Assembly (NCBI RefSeq): GCF_900496965.1
Contig: NZ_UFQB01000010.1
Location: 124,001 to 188,000, forward strand
DNA from: Achromobacter agilis
GTDB lineage: Bacteria > Pseudomonadota > Gammaproteobacteria > Burkholderiales > Burkholderiaceae_B
Length of the DNA stretch: 64,000 bases
Direction of reading: 5' to 3'
Of the stretch, positions 51,261-62,100 are shown piece after piece; the first letter of the stretch is position 1; every line of letters starts with the position of its first letter. The notes under the pieces are model-generated. The model was given only the letters and a program-made list of their open reading frames with translations, made no database searches and was not told the DNA's origin. Position numbers and translations under genes: made by a program.

Positions 51261-52142
51261 ATGGAAAAACGCGTTGTATTCGGGCACAAGACCTTGCCCT
51301 ATCTGCTGCTCCTGCCGCAGATCATCATTACCGTGGTCTTCTTCTTCCTGCCCGCCGGACAAGCCATGTGGCAATCCATGCGGCTGGAAGACGCCTTCGG
51401 CCTGTCCTCCGAGTTCGTCGGGCTGGACAACTTCATGGACCTGTTCTCGCAACAGGCCTACCTGGATTCCTTCCGCGTCACCGCCGTGTTCTCCATCCTG
51501 GTGGCGGTCGTCGGCCTGGGCGTGTCCTTGCTGCTGGCCGTCATGGCCGACCGCGTCATCCGCGGCGCCGGGCTGTACAAGACACTGCTGATCTGGCCCT
51601 ACGCCGTGGCGCCCGCCGTCGTCGGCGTGCTGTGGCTGTTCCTGTTCTCGCCTTCCGTCGGCATCCTGGCCGTGGCGCTGCGCCATGCCGGCGTCGACTG
51701 GAATCCGCGCCTGGACGGCAACCAGGCGATGATGCTGGTGCTGATCGCCGCGGTGTGGAAGCAGATCTCGTACAACTTCCTCTTTTTCCTGGCCGGCCTC
51801 CAATCGATCCCGCGCTCGCTCATCGAAGCCGCCGCGATCGACGGCGCCAGCCCCTCGCGCCGGTTCTGGAGCATCGTTTTCCCGCTGCTGTCGCCCACCA
51901 CGTTCTTCCTGCTGGTGGTCAACATCATCTACGCCTTCTTCGATACTTTCGCCGTGGTGGACACGACGACGCAGGGCGGCCCCGGCACGGCCACGTCGAT
52001 CCTGGTCTACAAGGTGTACAGCGACGGCTTCCGCGGCCTGGACCTCGGCTCGTCCGCGGCCCAGTCGGTGGTGCTGATGTTCATTGTGATTGCCTTGACG
52101 GTCGTGCAGTTCCGCTACGTCGACCGCAAAGTGCAGTATTGA
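51261..52142 (+). CDS. ugpA: Glycerol-3-phosphate ABC permease UgpA
   Basis: 293 residues, six membrane helices. [40 protein letters not shown]-like segment ([20 protein letters not shown]) and the EAA coupling loop [25 protein letters not shown], then [25 protein letters not shown] 51261 matches the UgpA start ([10 protein letters not shown]). It partners with UgpE 21 bp downstream. Confidence 0.94.
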   Translation: MEKRVVFGHKTLPYLLLLPQIIITVVFFFLPAGQAMWQSMRLEDAFGLSSEFVGLDNFMDLFSQQAYLDSFRVTAVFSILVAVVGLGVSLLLAVMADRVIRGAGLYKTLLIWPYAVAPAVVGVLWLFLFSPSVGILAVALRHAGVDWNPRLDGNQAMMLVLIAAVWKQISYNFLFFLAGLQSIPRSLIEAAAIDGASPSRRFWSIVFPLLSPTTFFLLVVNIIYAFFDTFAVVDTTTQGGPGTATSILVYKVYSDGFRGLDLGSSAAQSVVLMFIVIALTVVQFRYVDRKVQY

Positions 52143-52163
52143 TTTTGTCCGAGGCTACAAACA

Positions 52164-53015
52164 ATGGTTGAACGCCGTCCCTGGCTGGATATTCTGGCCC
52201 ACGTCATTCTGCTCTGCGGCGTGGCGATGGTGGCATTTCCGCTCTACGTCACTTTCGTCGCGTCCACCCAGACCGCGCAGGAAGTGGCGTCCGCGCCGAT
52301 GTCGCTCATTCCCGGCGAGCATTTCGTCGACAACTACATGCAGGCCCTGTTCGGCGGCTCGTCCGGCGGTTCGTCGGGCGCGCCCGTGGGCCGCATGATG
52401 TACGTCAGCCTGATCATGGCGCTGGTGATTTCCATCGGCAAGATCGCCATCTCGCTGCTCTCGGCCTTTGCGGTCGTGTACTTCCGCTTCCCCGGCCGGA
52501 TGTTCTTCTTCTGGATGATCTTCGTAACGCTCATGCTGCCGGTCGAAGTGCGGATCGCCCCCACCTACAAGGTGGTGGCCGACCTCGGCCTGCTCAATAG
52601 CTATGCCGGCCTGACCCTGCCGCTGATCGCCTCGGCCACGGCCACCTTCCTGTTCCGGCAGTTCTTCCTGACCGTGCCGGACGAGCTGATCGAAGCCGCG
52701 CGCATCGACGGCGCGGGCCCCCTGCGCTTCTTCCGCGACGTGCTGCTCCCGCTGTCCAAGACCAGCATCGCCGCGCTGTTCGTGATCCAGTTCATCTACG
52801 GCTGGAATCAATACCTGTGGCCGCTGCTGATCACCACGCAGGAAGACATGTACCCCGTCGTCATCGGCATCAAGCGGATGATCAGCGGTGGCGACAGCGT
52901 GACCGAATGGAACATCACCATGGCCACCGCCATGCTCGCGATGATCCCGCCGGCGCTGGTCGTCATCCTGATGCAGAAATGGTTCGTCAAGGGTCTGGTC
53001 GACACCGAAAAATGA
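52164..53015 (+). CDS. ugpE: Glycerol-3-phosphate ABC permease UgpE
   Basis: 283 residues, six helices. [20 protein letters not shown] start, [32 protein letters not shown] (core [18 protein letters not shown]), EAA loop [24 protein letters not shown] and [20 protein letters not shown]. All typical of UgpE. It lies between ugpA and ugpC in the normal order. Confidence 0.95.
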   Translation: MVERRPWLDILAHVILLCGVAMVAFPLYVTFVASTQTAQEVASAPMSLIPGEHFVDNYMQALFGGSSGGSSGAPVGRMMYVSLIMALVISIGKIAISLLSAFAVVYFRFPGRMFFFWMIFVTLMLPVEVRIAPTYKVVADLGLLNSYAGLTLPLIASATATFLFRQFFLTVPDELIEAARIDGAGPLRFFRDVLLPLSKTSIAALFVIQFIYGWNQYLWPLLITTQEDMYPVVIGIKRMISGGDSVTEWNITMATAMLAMIPPALVVILMQKWFVKGLVDTEK

Positions 53016-53082
53016 CGCCCACCCACGCTGCGCCTTAGCGCTGGCAGCCTCCCCCGAACACGACTCCGAACACGAATAACTC

Positions 53083-54171
53083 ATGGCTACTCTCAGCTTC
53101 CGCAACGTCAAGAAAACCTACGCCGGCAACGTGCCGGTCATCCATGGCATCGACATGGACGTGAAGGACGGTGAATTCATCGTCATCGTCGGCCCGTCCG
53201 GCTGCGGCAAATCCACGCTGATGCGCATGGTCGCCGGCCTGGAAACCGTCACCGGCGGCGAAATCCTCATCGAGGACAAGGTCGTCAACAACCTCGAGCC
53301 CGCCGAACGCGACATCGCGATGGTGTTCCAGAACTACGCCCTCTACCCGCACATGACCGTGTTCGAGAACATGGCCTATGGCTTGAAGATCCGCAAATTC
53401 TCCAAGGACGAGATCAAGAAGCGCGTGGACGCGGCCGCGCAGATCCTGGAACTCGGCCACCTGCTGGACCGCCGCCCCCGCGCGCTGTCCGGCGGCCAGC
53501 GCCAGCGCGTCGCCATGGGCCGCGCCATCGTGCGCGAACCCAAAGTCTTCCTGTTCGACGAACCGCTGTCGAACCTGGACGCCAAGCTGCGCGTGGCGAT
53601 GCGCCTGGAAATCATGAAGCTGCATCGCCGCCTGGGCACGACCAGCCTGTACGTGACGCACGACCAGGTCGAGGCCATGACGCTGGCCCACCGCATGATC
53701 GTCATGTACCAGGGCGTGCCCGAGCAGATCGGCACCCCGATGGAAGTGTTCGAAAAGCCGGCCTCGACCTTCGTCGCCGGCTTCATCGGCTCGCCCCCGA
53801 TGAACCTGATGGAAGTGAATGTGGCCGGCGACGGCACGGTCCAGAGCCTGGACGGCATTTCGCTGGACATCTCGCCGCTCGAAGTGCCCTCCCAGGTCCG
53901 CGGCCACAAGATCATCATGGGCATGCGTCCCGAACACATGCTGCTGAACACGCAAGGCGTTCCGGCGGAAGTGGAAATGGTCGAAACGCTGGGTTCCGAG
54001 CAATTGGTTCACTGCCGCTGCGGCAAGGCGACGCTGGTCGTGCGCTGCACCACGCGCCAACTGTCGGAATCCTCGGCCAAGGTGGGCACCCGCGTGAATG
54101 TGGGCTCCGACGGCCGCCACCCGCTGCACTGGTTCGAACCCGACACCGGCCGCCGCGTGCAAGGCCTGTAG
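53083..54171 (+). CDS. ugpC: Glycerol-3-phosphate ABC ATPase UgpC
   Basis: 362 residues. ATPase domain: Walker A VGPSGCGKSTLMRMVAGLE, Q-loop VFQNYALYPHMTV, signature ALSGGQRQRVAMGRAIVR, Walker B VFLFDEPLSNLDAKLR, switch LYVTHDQVEAMTLAHR. C-terminal TOBE/regulatory domain (residues 240-362, GIRPEHM-like GMRPEHMLL). Hydrolyses ATP for UgpBAE import. Last gene of the operon; it converges with the histidine kinase gene 36 bp downstream with no clear terminator. Confidence 0.95.
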   Translation: MATLSFRNVKKTYAGNVPVIHGIDMDVKDGEFIVIVGPSGCGKSTLMRMVAGLETVTGGEILIEDKVVNNLEPAERDIAMVFQNYALYPHMTVFENMAYGLKIRKFSKDEIKKRVDAAAQILELGHLLDRRPRALSGGQRQRVAMGRAIVREPKVFLFDEPLSNLDAKLRVAMRLEIMKLHRRLGTTSLYVTHDQVEAMTLAHRMIVMYQGVPEQIGTPMEVFEKPASTFVAGFIGSPPMNLMEVNVAGDGTVQSLDGISLDISPLEVPSQVRGHKIIMGMRPEHMLLNTQGVPAEVEMVETLGSEQLVHCRCGKATLVVRCTTRQLSESSAKVGTRVNVGSDGRHPLHWFEPDTGRRVQGL

Positions 54172-54207
54172 GAACCTGCCCGCCCGAGGGCGGCGCGGCG
54201 CGCGCCC

Positions 54208-55500
54208 TCAGGCGGTTTTCCACCTGATCACGAAACGCGCGCCGCCCAGCGGGCTCTCGGATGCCTGCACCGACCCGTTGTGCCAGCGCGCCACCCGGCT
54301 CACGATGGCCAGCCCCAGGCCGACGCCGCCCGTGCCCCGGTCGCGGCTTTCGTCCAGGCGGATGAAGGGCTCGAAGATGCGCTCGCGGTCCGCGGGCGGG
54401 ATGCCCGGCCCGTCATCGTCCACGATCAGCACGTATTCGCGCGGCAAAGCGTTGAGCAGGCTGACCTGGACCTGCCCGCCCGCGTGCCGGATCGCATTCT
54501 GCAGCAGGTTCAGCAGCGCGCGCGTCATGTAGCGCTGATGCAGATGCACTTCGCGCACGGCGCACAACGCCACCTCGCACCGCACGCCCGATACGCCGGC
54601 ATCGAAGCCCGCGTGCTGCACCACCGAATCCAGCCAGCCGCGCGCGTCCTGCGGCTGCAGCGCCACGCCGTCTCCCTTGTGCTCGAGGCGGGCGTACATC
54701 AGCAGCTCCGAGGCCATGCCGTCCAGCTCGGCCACGTCGCTCTTCATCTCTTCGACCAGGCGCTTGCGCGCCGACGGATCGTCTTCCCGGTCGATCATGT
54801 CCAGTTCGAACGACAGGCGCGCGATCGGGGTGCGCAACTCGTGCGACACGGCATTGGTCAGGTCCCGCTGGTTGCCGATCAGCGCGCCGATGCGGTCGGA
54901 CATCTGGTTGAACGTGTCGCCGAGGTTGCGGATGCTGGAGTGCCTCGACAGCCGGGCCCGCGCCTGCAGGTCGCCCTGCCCCATGCGTTGCGCCGCCGTT
55001 TTCAGGGCTTCCAGGTCGCGCCAGATCGGCAACGCCCACACCAGCATGAAGGCGCACAGCAGCAACCCCAGCGCGGAATACACGGCAGCCATCACCCAGG
55101 GCCCCACGGGCGGCTCCGGCGGCAGCCTGACTTCCAGCCATTGATCGCCCGGGCCCGGCAGCGCCGCGACGAAGGTCTGCATCTTGTCGCGCACGAAGAA
55201 CGTGCCCGACGCGATCTCGGCGCGCTCCTCGTCGTTGGCGCCGTAACTGTCGGCCGCGGCCACCTTCAGGCCCAACCCGTAATGCGGCGCCAGTTCGTCG
55301 CGGACATACGCGGCGCGCCCGGCCGGGTCGACACGCCCCAGTTCCTGCACCAGGCTATGGATCTGGCCGCGCACGGCTTCACGCGTGTAGGCGTCGCTGA
55401 CCGGCTCGAAGAAGTAGTTGGCGGACCGGTCCACCACTTCGTTCGAGATGACGAAGCCCACCGCCAGCACCACGAACAGCCGCAGGACGAACCTAAGCAT
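54208..55500 (-). CDS. Sensor histidine kinase (RstB-like)
   Basis: 430 residues. TM1 residues 4-19, periplasmic sensor about 20-135, TM2 about 137-158, HAMP to 205, HisKA with phospho-acceptor H220 (AVSHELRTPIARL), HATPase with LNLLQNAIRHA (N box), VDDDGPGIP (G1), GVGLGLAI (G2). The ATG at 55500 overlaps the response-regulator stop by 8 bp, giving translational coupling. The sensor region resembles RstB (acid/Mg-type kinases) but the signal is unknown. Confidence 0.92.
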   Translation of the reverse strand: MLRFVLRLFVVLAVGFVISNEVVDRSANYFFEPVSDAYTREAVRGQIHSLVQELGRVDPAGRAAYVRDELAPHYGLGLKVAAADSYGANDEERAEIASGTFFVRDKMQTFVAALPGPGDQWLEVRLPPEPPVGPWVMAAVYSALGLLLCAFMLVWALPIWRDLEALKTAAQRMGQGDLQARARLSRHSSIRNLGDTFNQMSDRIGALIGNQRDLTNAVSHELRTPIARLSFELDMIDREDDPSARKRLVEEMKSDVAELDGMASELLMYARLEHKGDGVALQPQDARGWLDSVVQHAGFDAGVSGVRCEVALCAVREVHLHQRYMTRALLNLLQNAIRHAGGQVQVSLLNALPREYVLIVDDDGPGIPPADRERIFEPFIRLDESRDRGTGGVGLGLAIVSRVARWHNGSVQASESPLGGARFVIRWKTA

Positions 55501-56194
55501 CGCCGCCCTCGTGCGCCTTGGGCGAGAACAGGTAACCCTTGCCCCACACGGTCTTGATGCGCGCGGGATCCCGCGGGTCGTCGTCCAGCTTGCGGCGCAG
55601 CTTGCTGACGCAGACATCCACGCTGCGGTCCAGCCCGTTGAATTCGATGCCCCGCACCGCGTTGAGCAGGTCGTCGCGCGTCAGCACCTGCCCTGCCTGG
55701 CTGGCCAGCGCCCACAGCATTTCGAATTCCATCGTGGTCAGGTCGACCTCGGATCCGGCATGGACCACCGCGCGCGTGCGCCGGTCTATGGACAGCGGGC
55801 CGAACTCCAGGCGCTCCGGCGGTTCGTCCGGCTGGCTGTGCCGGCGCAGCAGCGCCCGGACCCGCGCCAACAGCACGCGCGGCTCGACAGGCTTGATGAC
55901 GTAATCGTCCGCGCCCGATTCCAGGCCCAGGATCTGGTCCAGGTCGTCCTCGCGGGCGGTGAGCATCAGGATGGGCGCCGACGAAAAGGCGCGCAGGTCC
56001 CGGCAGACCTGCAGGCCGTCACGCCCCGGCAGCATCAGGTCCAGGATGGTGATGGCGGGGTCCTGGCGGCGGAACGCCTCCACCGCTTGATCCCCACGAT
56101 AGGCCTGGGCGACGTTGAACCCGTGCTGCTCCAGGAACTGTGCAATCAGGCGCGATAGTTTCGGATCGTCTTCGACTAGCAAGGCCTTGGTCAT
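55493..56194 (-). CDS. OmpR-family response regulator (RstA-like)
   Basis: 233 residues. Receiver with E8-D9-D10, D52 (ITILDLMLPGRDG), T in MLTAR and K in VIKPVEPRVL; winged helix at 130-225 with RSVDVCVSKLRRKLDDDP and the KTVWGKGYLF wing. VEPRVLLARVRALLRR is typical of RstA. First gene of the two-component operon; an intergenic region with the livK2 terminator lies upstream. Confidence 0.93.
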   Translation of the reverse strand: MTKALLVEDDPKLSRLIAQFLEQHGFNVAQAYRGDQAVEAFRRQDPAITILDLMLPGRDGLQVCRDLRAFSSAPILMLTAREDDLDQILGLESGADDYVIKPVEPRVLLARVRALLRRHSQPDEPPERLEFGPLSIDRRTRAVVHAGSEVDLTTMEFEMLWALASQAGQVLTRDDLLNAVRGIEFNGLDRSVDVCVSKLRRKLDDDPRDPARIKTVWGKGYLFSPKAHEGGDA

Positions 56195-56296
56195 GGTGTC
56201 CAGACAAAAAGAAGGGTCGATGGCGCGGCATTCTACGCAACTGCCTGGGGCACGCGGCGGGCCGCCGGCGCCGTACCCCGCCCCGTGCGTGCAACG

Positions 56297-56332
56297 AAAA
56301 ACCGGGCCGGAAGACGATGGCTTCCGGCCCGG
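56297..56332 (-). terminator. Terminator of the second livK gene
   Basis: On the minus strand a perfect 12-bp stem, CCGGGCCGGAAG (56332-56321) with CTTCCGGCCCGG (56313-56302), 7-nt loop, is followed by UUUUU (56301-56297). It lies about 60 bp past the stop of the paralogous binding-protein gene, so that gene is transcribed alone. Confidence 0.9.
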
Positions 56333-56392
56333 CCTGGCGTCGAAGGGCAGGCGGATCGCGCCGCCGCCACGGGCCCGGAGGCCCGCCTGGGG

Positions 56393-57520
56393 TTACTTGT
56401 AGACGGTCTTGGAACCGTCCTTGTGCCAGGTGAACACGTCGAACTGGAAGTTCGTCAGGTCGCCTTGCTTGTTCCAAGACACCTTGCCGATCGGCGTATC
56501 GAAGGAATTGGCGTGCAGGTACTTGGCGACCTTGGTCGGGTCGTCGGTGCCCGCGCCCTTGATGCCGTCCGCGATGACCTGGGTGGCCGTGTAGGCCGTC
56601 ATCTGGAAGGCGCCGCCGGCGTTGCGCTTCTTGGCTTCGAACGCCTTGACGACATCCGCGTTGGCGGCGTTCTGGGTGAAGTCGGCCGGCAGCGTCAGCA
56701 GCATGCCTTCGACCGCATCGCCCGCGATGGCGTTGATGTCCGGATTGCCCACGCCTTCCGGCCCCATCCACTTGGCCTTCACGCCCTGTTCGGCCGCTTG
56801 GCGCAGCAGCAGGCCCATTTCAGGGTGATAGCCGCCGTAGTAGACGAAATCCACGCCCTGGCTCTTCAGCTTGGTGATGACGGCCGAATAATCGCTGTCG
56901 CCCGCGTTGATGCCTTCGAAGATCGCGACGGGAACGCCGCCCTTCTCCAGGGCGTTCTTGACCGAGGTGGCGATGCCCTGGCCGTACGACTGCTTGTCGT
57001 GCAGCACGGCGGCCTTCTTGGGCTTGATCTTTTCCAGGACGAACTTGGCGGCCGCGGGGCCTTGCTGGTCGTCGCGGCCGATGGTGCGGAAGATGAACTC
57101 GTAGTTCTTGCCGTCGGTCAGGGCCGGCGACGTGGCCGACGGGGTCACCATGACCACGCCTTCGTTGTTGTAGATATCCGCGGCGGCGATGGTGGCGCCC
57201 GAGCACACGTGGCCCACGACGAAACCGATCTTGCTGTTGACGACGCGGTTGGCGGCGACCGGGCCCTGCTTGGGCTCGCAGCCGTCGTCGATCACCACGG
57301 TTTCCAGCTTCTTGCCGTTGACGCCGCCGGCGGCATTGATACGTTCGACCGCGGTATCGACACCCTCACGGACCATATCGCCATACTGCGTGACCGCGCC
57401 GGTGGTGGGCCCGACGACGCCGATCTTGATGGTCTGCGCCTGCGCTCCCGCGGCAAACGCCAAACCTGCGGCGACGCCCAGTGCGGCAATGACCGGGGTC
57501 AGACGAAATACTGGCTTCAT
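56393..57520 (-). CDS. Second LivK-type branched-chain amino acid-binding protein
   Basis: 375 residues. Signal peptide residues 1-28 (ending GAQAQ). Very similar to the livK product 9 kb away: shared VIDDGCEPKQ / LIDDGCEPKQ, TIGRDDQQGP, AVLHDKQ(S/T)YG, FEGIN(A/V)GDSDYSA and YHPE(M/L)GLLLRQ, with differing ligand-site neighbours (HVCSGATIAA against HACSGVTVAA). GAGGAG lies 6 bases before ATG 57520. It has no transport partners of its own and a strong terminator, so it probably shares LivHMGF with altered specificity. Confidence 0.93.
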   Translation of the reverse strand: MKPVFRLTPVIAALGVAAGLAFAAGAQAQTIKIGVVGPTTGAVTQYGDMVREGVDTAVERINAAGGVNGKKLETVVIDDGCEPKQGPVAANRVVNSKIGFVVGHVCSGATIAAADIYNNEGVVMVTPSATSPALTDGKNYEFIFRTIGRDDQQGPAAAKFVLEKIKPKKAAVLHDKQSYGQGIATSVKNALEKGGVPVAIFEGINAGDSDYSAVITKLKSQGVDFVYYGGYHPEMGLLLRQAAEQGVKAKWMGPEGVGNPDINAIAGDAVEGMLLTLPADFTQNAANADVVKAFEAKKRNAGGAFQMTAYTATQVIADGIKGAGTDDPTKVAKYLHANSFDTPIGKVSWNKQGDLTNFQFDVFTWHKDGSKTVYK

Positions 57521-57776
57521 GTTGGACTCCTCTAATGATTTGTAATCGTTAGTTCCGCAAGCGGACGCACGCCGGTTGTCCCCGTGTTCACGCCCGGTTA
57601 CGGTGCATTTGCACGGCAAGCATACACTGAAAAATACCCCGATTTGGAGGGGCTGCCGCCTGCTTTTAGGGCCGCATATGCCCGTGCGGCGCAACAAACC
57701 GCGAAGCGTCCGCTTATGCCGGACGCCATATATACAAAAGACAATTTAGTCGTTTGAGTTACTAAAGCGGCGGGGC

Positions 57777-58385
57777 ATGATGCCCCCCATGAGACTCCAA
57801 CCGATCATCGTCCCGGGCTGGAAAAACTCCGGACCCGAACACTGGCAATCACGCTGGACGGCGTTGCTGCCGCTGGCGGTCCGCATCGAACAGCGGGACT
57901 GGGAAAACCCTGTCGCGCCGGAATGGGTGGCCACGCTGGCCGCCGAAGTGGACCGGGCCCGCAACCCGGTGCTGCTGATCGCCCACAGCCTGGGCTGCCT
58001 GGTAAGCGCCGCGCTGCCGGTTCCGCTGCGCGCCAAGGTTGCCGGCGCCCTGCTGGTGGCGCCGGCCGACGTGGAACGCGCGGACGCGCCCGGCTGCCTG
58101 CGGGGATTCGCGCCCGTGCCGCGCCAATCCCTGCCCTATCAAAGCGTCGTGGTGGCCAGCGACAACGATCCTTATTGCCGCCTGGAACGCGCCCGCGCCT
58201 TCGCCAATGACTGGGGAAGCCGCATCGTGATCCTGTCCGACGCGGGGCACATCAATGCGGACAGCGGCCTGGGCGACTGGCCCCAAGGCCTGAAACTGCT
58301 GGGGGCATTGCGCCGCCGGGCATCCTGGCGCATTCCCACGCCCGCCAAGCGCATTCCCCCCATCCCGCTCTACGACCCCTCGTAG
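57777..58385 (+). CDS. RBBP9/YdeN-type serine hydrolase
   Basis: 202 residues, small alpha/beta hydrolase. Opening PIIVPGWKNSGPEHWQSRW is the family hallmark. Nucleophile Ser in IAHSLGCLV, acid Asp in VVASDNDPYC, His in SDAGHINAD. It ends with an unusual Arg/Pro-rich tail (RRASWRIPTPAKRIPPIPL). Three in-frame ATGs (57777, 57780, 57789) compete; none has a clear Shine-Dalgarno. Function in bacteria is poorly known. Confidence 0.88.
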   Translation: MMPPMRLQPIIVPGWKNSGPEHWQSRWTALLPLAVRIEQRDWENPVAPEWVATLAAEVDRARNPVLLIAHSLGCLVSAALPVPLRAKVAGALLVAPADVERADAPGCLRGFAPVPRQSLPYQSVVVASDNDPYCRLERARAFANDWGSRIVILSDAGHINADSGLGDWPQGLKLLGALRRRASWRIPTPAKRIPPIPLYDPS

Positions 58386-59177
58386 CGCCACGCCCCTGCA
58401 GACCGAACCGGCCCCTTTTGGGGCTGCGGCGGCCCGCCCGCGCCAACGCCCGTCTCCTTCTGGCATCATCCGCCCGAAGAGCTTGCACGCAATTACAGAT
58501 TAATCATGGCGTTTGCAACAATACCTCTACGTAGAATTGCCACAATTGTTAATTGATTCTCGCGATTTTTTCAGGACGAGACTGACCGGGGCCGTCCTTG
58601 GTACGGCGCAGAAGCGTTTTGATTAACTTTGCGCCAGTTAAGTTACAACTGATTGATATCCTAGCGGCCGGGAACATCGGGGACAGGGAAATGACAGCTT
58701 TCGAGCGTTCGACACTCGGGGAAAGCCCGTACCGTCGCCCAACCTGGCCTGATTCGGCTGAATTCGATACATACAGTAAAATCTCCCTATATTCATCTAA
58801 ATGTCACGGCGGCCGGGCCGCAGCACTATCCCGCTTTCTATTCTTATATAAAGCGCGGGCGGCGCAGCCCATGTCCCGGCGAAAGAACGGCATCAAAAAA
58901 AATGAGAATGCAGAGCAATACCAATGCGCCCCGGCCATGGCGCAACCGCGGCTCCAGCGGCGTCGCAACCATGCTAGCGATGGCTGGACGGGATCACCCC
59001 ATCATCCTGGGCGATACCGCCCGCGCCTGAACCTCCGGCCCGGGCTTTCCGCCCTCTCGCTCGTCGCCAGCGCCGGTCATTCCGGCGCCGGGGCCTTAGC
59101 TGGCCCCGACTCCCGCTTCGGCTCAATCGCCATCTCTTATTACCCGCCGCCGTTCGGCGGGGCCAGAAGGACTCTGC
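58386..59177. other. 792-bp leader region of the polyketide synthase gene
   Basis: GCCCC-TTTT-GGGGC (58411-58424) right after the hydrolase stop is a small hairpin. From about 58490 to 58860 the DNA is much richer in A+T than the window average and carries dyads such as CAGTT-N7-AACTG (58635-58651) and CGCTTT-N12-AAAGCG (58832-58855), the latter around a TATATAA run. A frame from 58598 to 59185 is open but its composition does not look coding. This is most likely a long promoter/leader for the PKS gene. Confidence 0.5.
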
Positions 59178-62100
59178 ATGCGTAAGCGCGTTGCCGTCAT
59201 CGGACTTTCGTTCCGGTTCCCCAGCACCACCAATGACAGCTATTGGCCGGCCCTCCTGGAAGGCCGCGACCTGGTGACCCGAGTCGAGGAAGACCGCTGG
59301 TCGGCGGACGCCTACCTGCATCCCGCCAAGGATCATCCGGGCACCGCCTACACCTTCGCCGCCGGCTCCATCGGCGACGTTTCCGGGTTCGATGCCGGGT
59401 TCTTCGGCATTTCCCCGCGCGAGGCCGCGCTCATGGACCCGCAGCAGCGCCTGCTGCTGGAAATGAGCTGGGAAGCCCTGGAAGACGCGGGCATTCCGTC
59501 GTCTACCCTGCGCGGTTCCAACTGCGGCGTGTATATCGGCATCGCCAGCGCCGACTACGCCTATCGCCTGGCCGAAGACCTGGGCGCCGTCGACGCATCG
59601 ATGGCCACCGGCAACACCGCCAGCATCGCCGCCAACCGCCTGTCGTACTTCTTCGACCTGCGCGGCCCCAGCATCGCCATGGACACCGCGTGCTCGTCCT
59701 CGCTGGTCGCCTTTCACCAGGCCTGCCGCGCCATCCAGTCCGGCGAATGCACCCAGGCGCTGGCGGGCGGCGTCAGCCTGCACCTGCATCCCTACGGTTT
59801 CATTACCTTCTCGAAGGCGTCCATGCTGTCGCCGCGCGGCCGCTGCAATGTCTTCGACGCCTCCGGCGACGGCTATGTCCGCTCCGAAGGCGGCGGCATG
59901 TTCCTGCTGAAAGACTACGACCAGGCGGTCGCCGACGGCGACAACATCCTGGCGGTAGTGGCGGGCACGGCCGTCAATACCGACGGCCGCAAGTCCGGCC
60001 TGACCGTCCCCAGCGTCGACGCGCAAGCCGCCCTGATGCGCCAGGTCTACGAGCAGGCCGGCATTTCGCCGGCCGATATCGACTACCTGGAGGCCCACGG
60101 CACCGGCACGGCCGTCGGCGACCCGATCGAAACCCGCGCCATCGGGCTGGCCCTGGCCCAGCAGCGGGGCAAGGAAGCGCCGCTGCCCATTGGCTCGGTG
60201 AAGAGCAACCTGGGCCACCTGGAGGCCGCCTCGGGCGTCGCCGGGCTGGTCAAGGCGCTGTACGTGCTGCGGCACCGCGAAGTGCCCGCCACCATCGGCA
60301 TCAAGACCCTCAATCCCAAGATCGAATTCCAGGACTGGAACCTGGACGTCGTCACGCAGAACCGCAAGCTGCGCCCCGCCGGCAAACTGGTGGTGGGCGT
60401 GAACTCGTTCGGCTTCGGCGGCGCCAATGCCCACGTGATCCTGGAAAGCGCCCCGCCGCGCAGCCCCGCCGCCGAAGGCAAGATGGCCAAGACCGCCCCG
60501 ATCCCGGTCGTGGTGTCGGGCAAGTCCGTTCAGGCGTTGCGGGCCTCGGCCGGCCTGATGGCCCAGGCCTTGCGCGACCAGCCTGCGAAATTCCTGTACA
60601 ACGCCGCCTACCACGCCGCCATGCGGCGCGATTGGCACGGCGAGCGCGCCGTCGTGTTCGGCACCCAATGCAATGCCGTCGCCGATCTGCTCCAGCAGTT
60701 CGCCGACAGCGGCGACGCCAAGTCCGGCGTGGTCGCGGGCAGCGCCCTGCCCGGAGCCTGCGGCCCGGTGCTGGTCTATTCCGGCAACGGCTCGCAATGG
60801 GCCAACATGGGACGCCGCCTGCTGGCCGATCCGGTATTCGCCACCGCCGTCGACGAAGTGGATTCACTGTTCTCCCAGTACGCCAACTTCTCGCTGCGCA
60901 AGGAACTGGCGGGCGAGAACGGCGACGACCGCTACGAACGCACTGAAGTTGCCCAGCCCGCGCTCTTCGCGCTGCAGGTCGGGATCACGCGCATGCTGGC
61001 GCAACGCGGCGTCCTGCCGTCGGCCGTGATCGGCCACAGCGTCGGCGAAGTCGCCGCCGCCTGGGCGTCCGGCGCGCTGACCCTGCCCGATGCGGTCCGC
61101 GTCATCTTCCAGCGCAGCCGCCTGCAAGGCCAGACCAAGGGCCAGGGCCGCATGACCGCCGTGGGCATCAGCGGCGAAGAAGCCCTGGCGCTCATCGCCG
61201 AACACAACCTGGGCGCGAGCGTGTGCGTCGCGGGCTTCAACAGCAGCCGCGGCGCCACCGTGGCCGGCGCTCCGGAGGCGCTGGCCGTGCTGGAGGCCGC
61301 GCTGGCGGAACAATCGCTGTTCTATCGCCGCCTGGACCTGGACTACGCTTTCCACAGCCCGGCGATGGACGCCATCGAGGCCGGCATCCGCGAATCGCTC
61401 GCGGACATCCGGCCGCGCACCGGCGACGTGCCCTTCTATTCCACCGTCACCGGCGCGCCGCTGGACGGGGCCGCGCTGGACGCCGGCTACTGGTGGCGCA
61501 ACGTGCGTGAGGCGGTGCGATTCGAGCAGGCCGCCCATCAACTGGCCGCCGAAGGCAACAATATCTATGTCGAGATCGGCCCGCACCCGGTGCTGCGCTC
61601 GTACCTGAACGACACGCTCAAGACGGCCGACATGCAAGGCCGCGTCCTGAGCACCGCCACGCGCGGTGGCGACGATCCGGAGAAGATCTGGAACGCCGCC
61701 GGGCAGGTCATCGTCGGCGGCGGCCGCCTCGACATCCAGTCGCTCTTCCCTTGGGTGGCTCCCCCGGTCGACCTGCCGACGTACCCATGGCAGCGCGAGC
61801 GCCACTGGCACCCGACCACGCCCGAATCCCTCGGCCTGCTCACGCGCCGCCTGGCGCATCCGCTGCTGGGCTACGCCATGCAGCAGCATGAGCACACCTG
61901 GGAAAACCAGCTGGACACGCAATCGCATCCCGCGCTGGCCGACCACGTCGTCGGCGACGCGGTCGTCTTCCCGGGCACCGGCTTCGCCGAGATCGCGCTG
62001 GCGGCCGCCCTGCGCTGGCAAGGCGGCGACGGCGGCTGCGCCGAACTCGAAGAACTGGAAATCCACGCGCCGCTGCTGCTCAATGCCGCGCCCAGCAAGG

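Noticed and set aside
58598-59185. 195-codon plus-strand frame before the polyketide synthase
   Set aside because: TTG start without Shine-Dalgarno, AT-rich first half, no family resemblance, and it overlaps the PKS start; treated as leader DNA.
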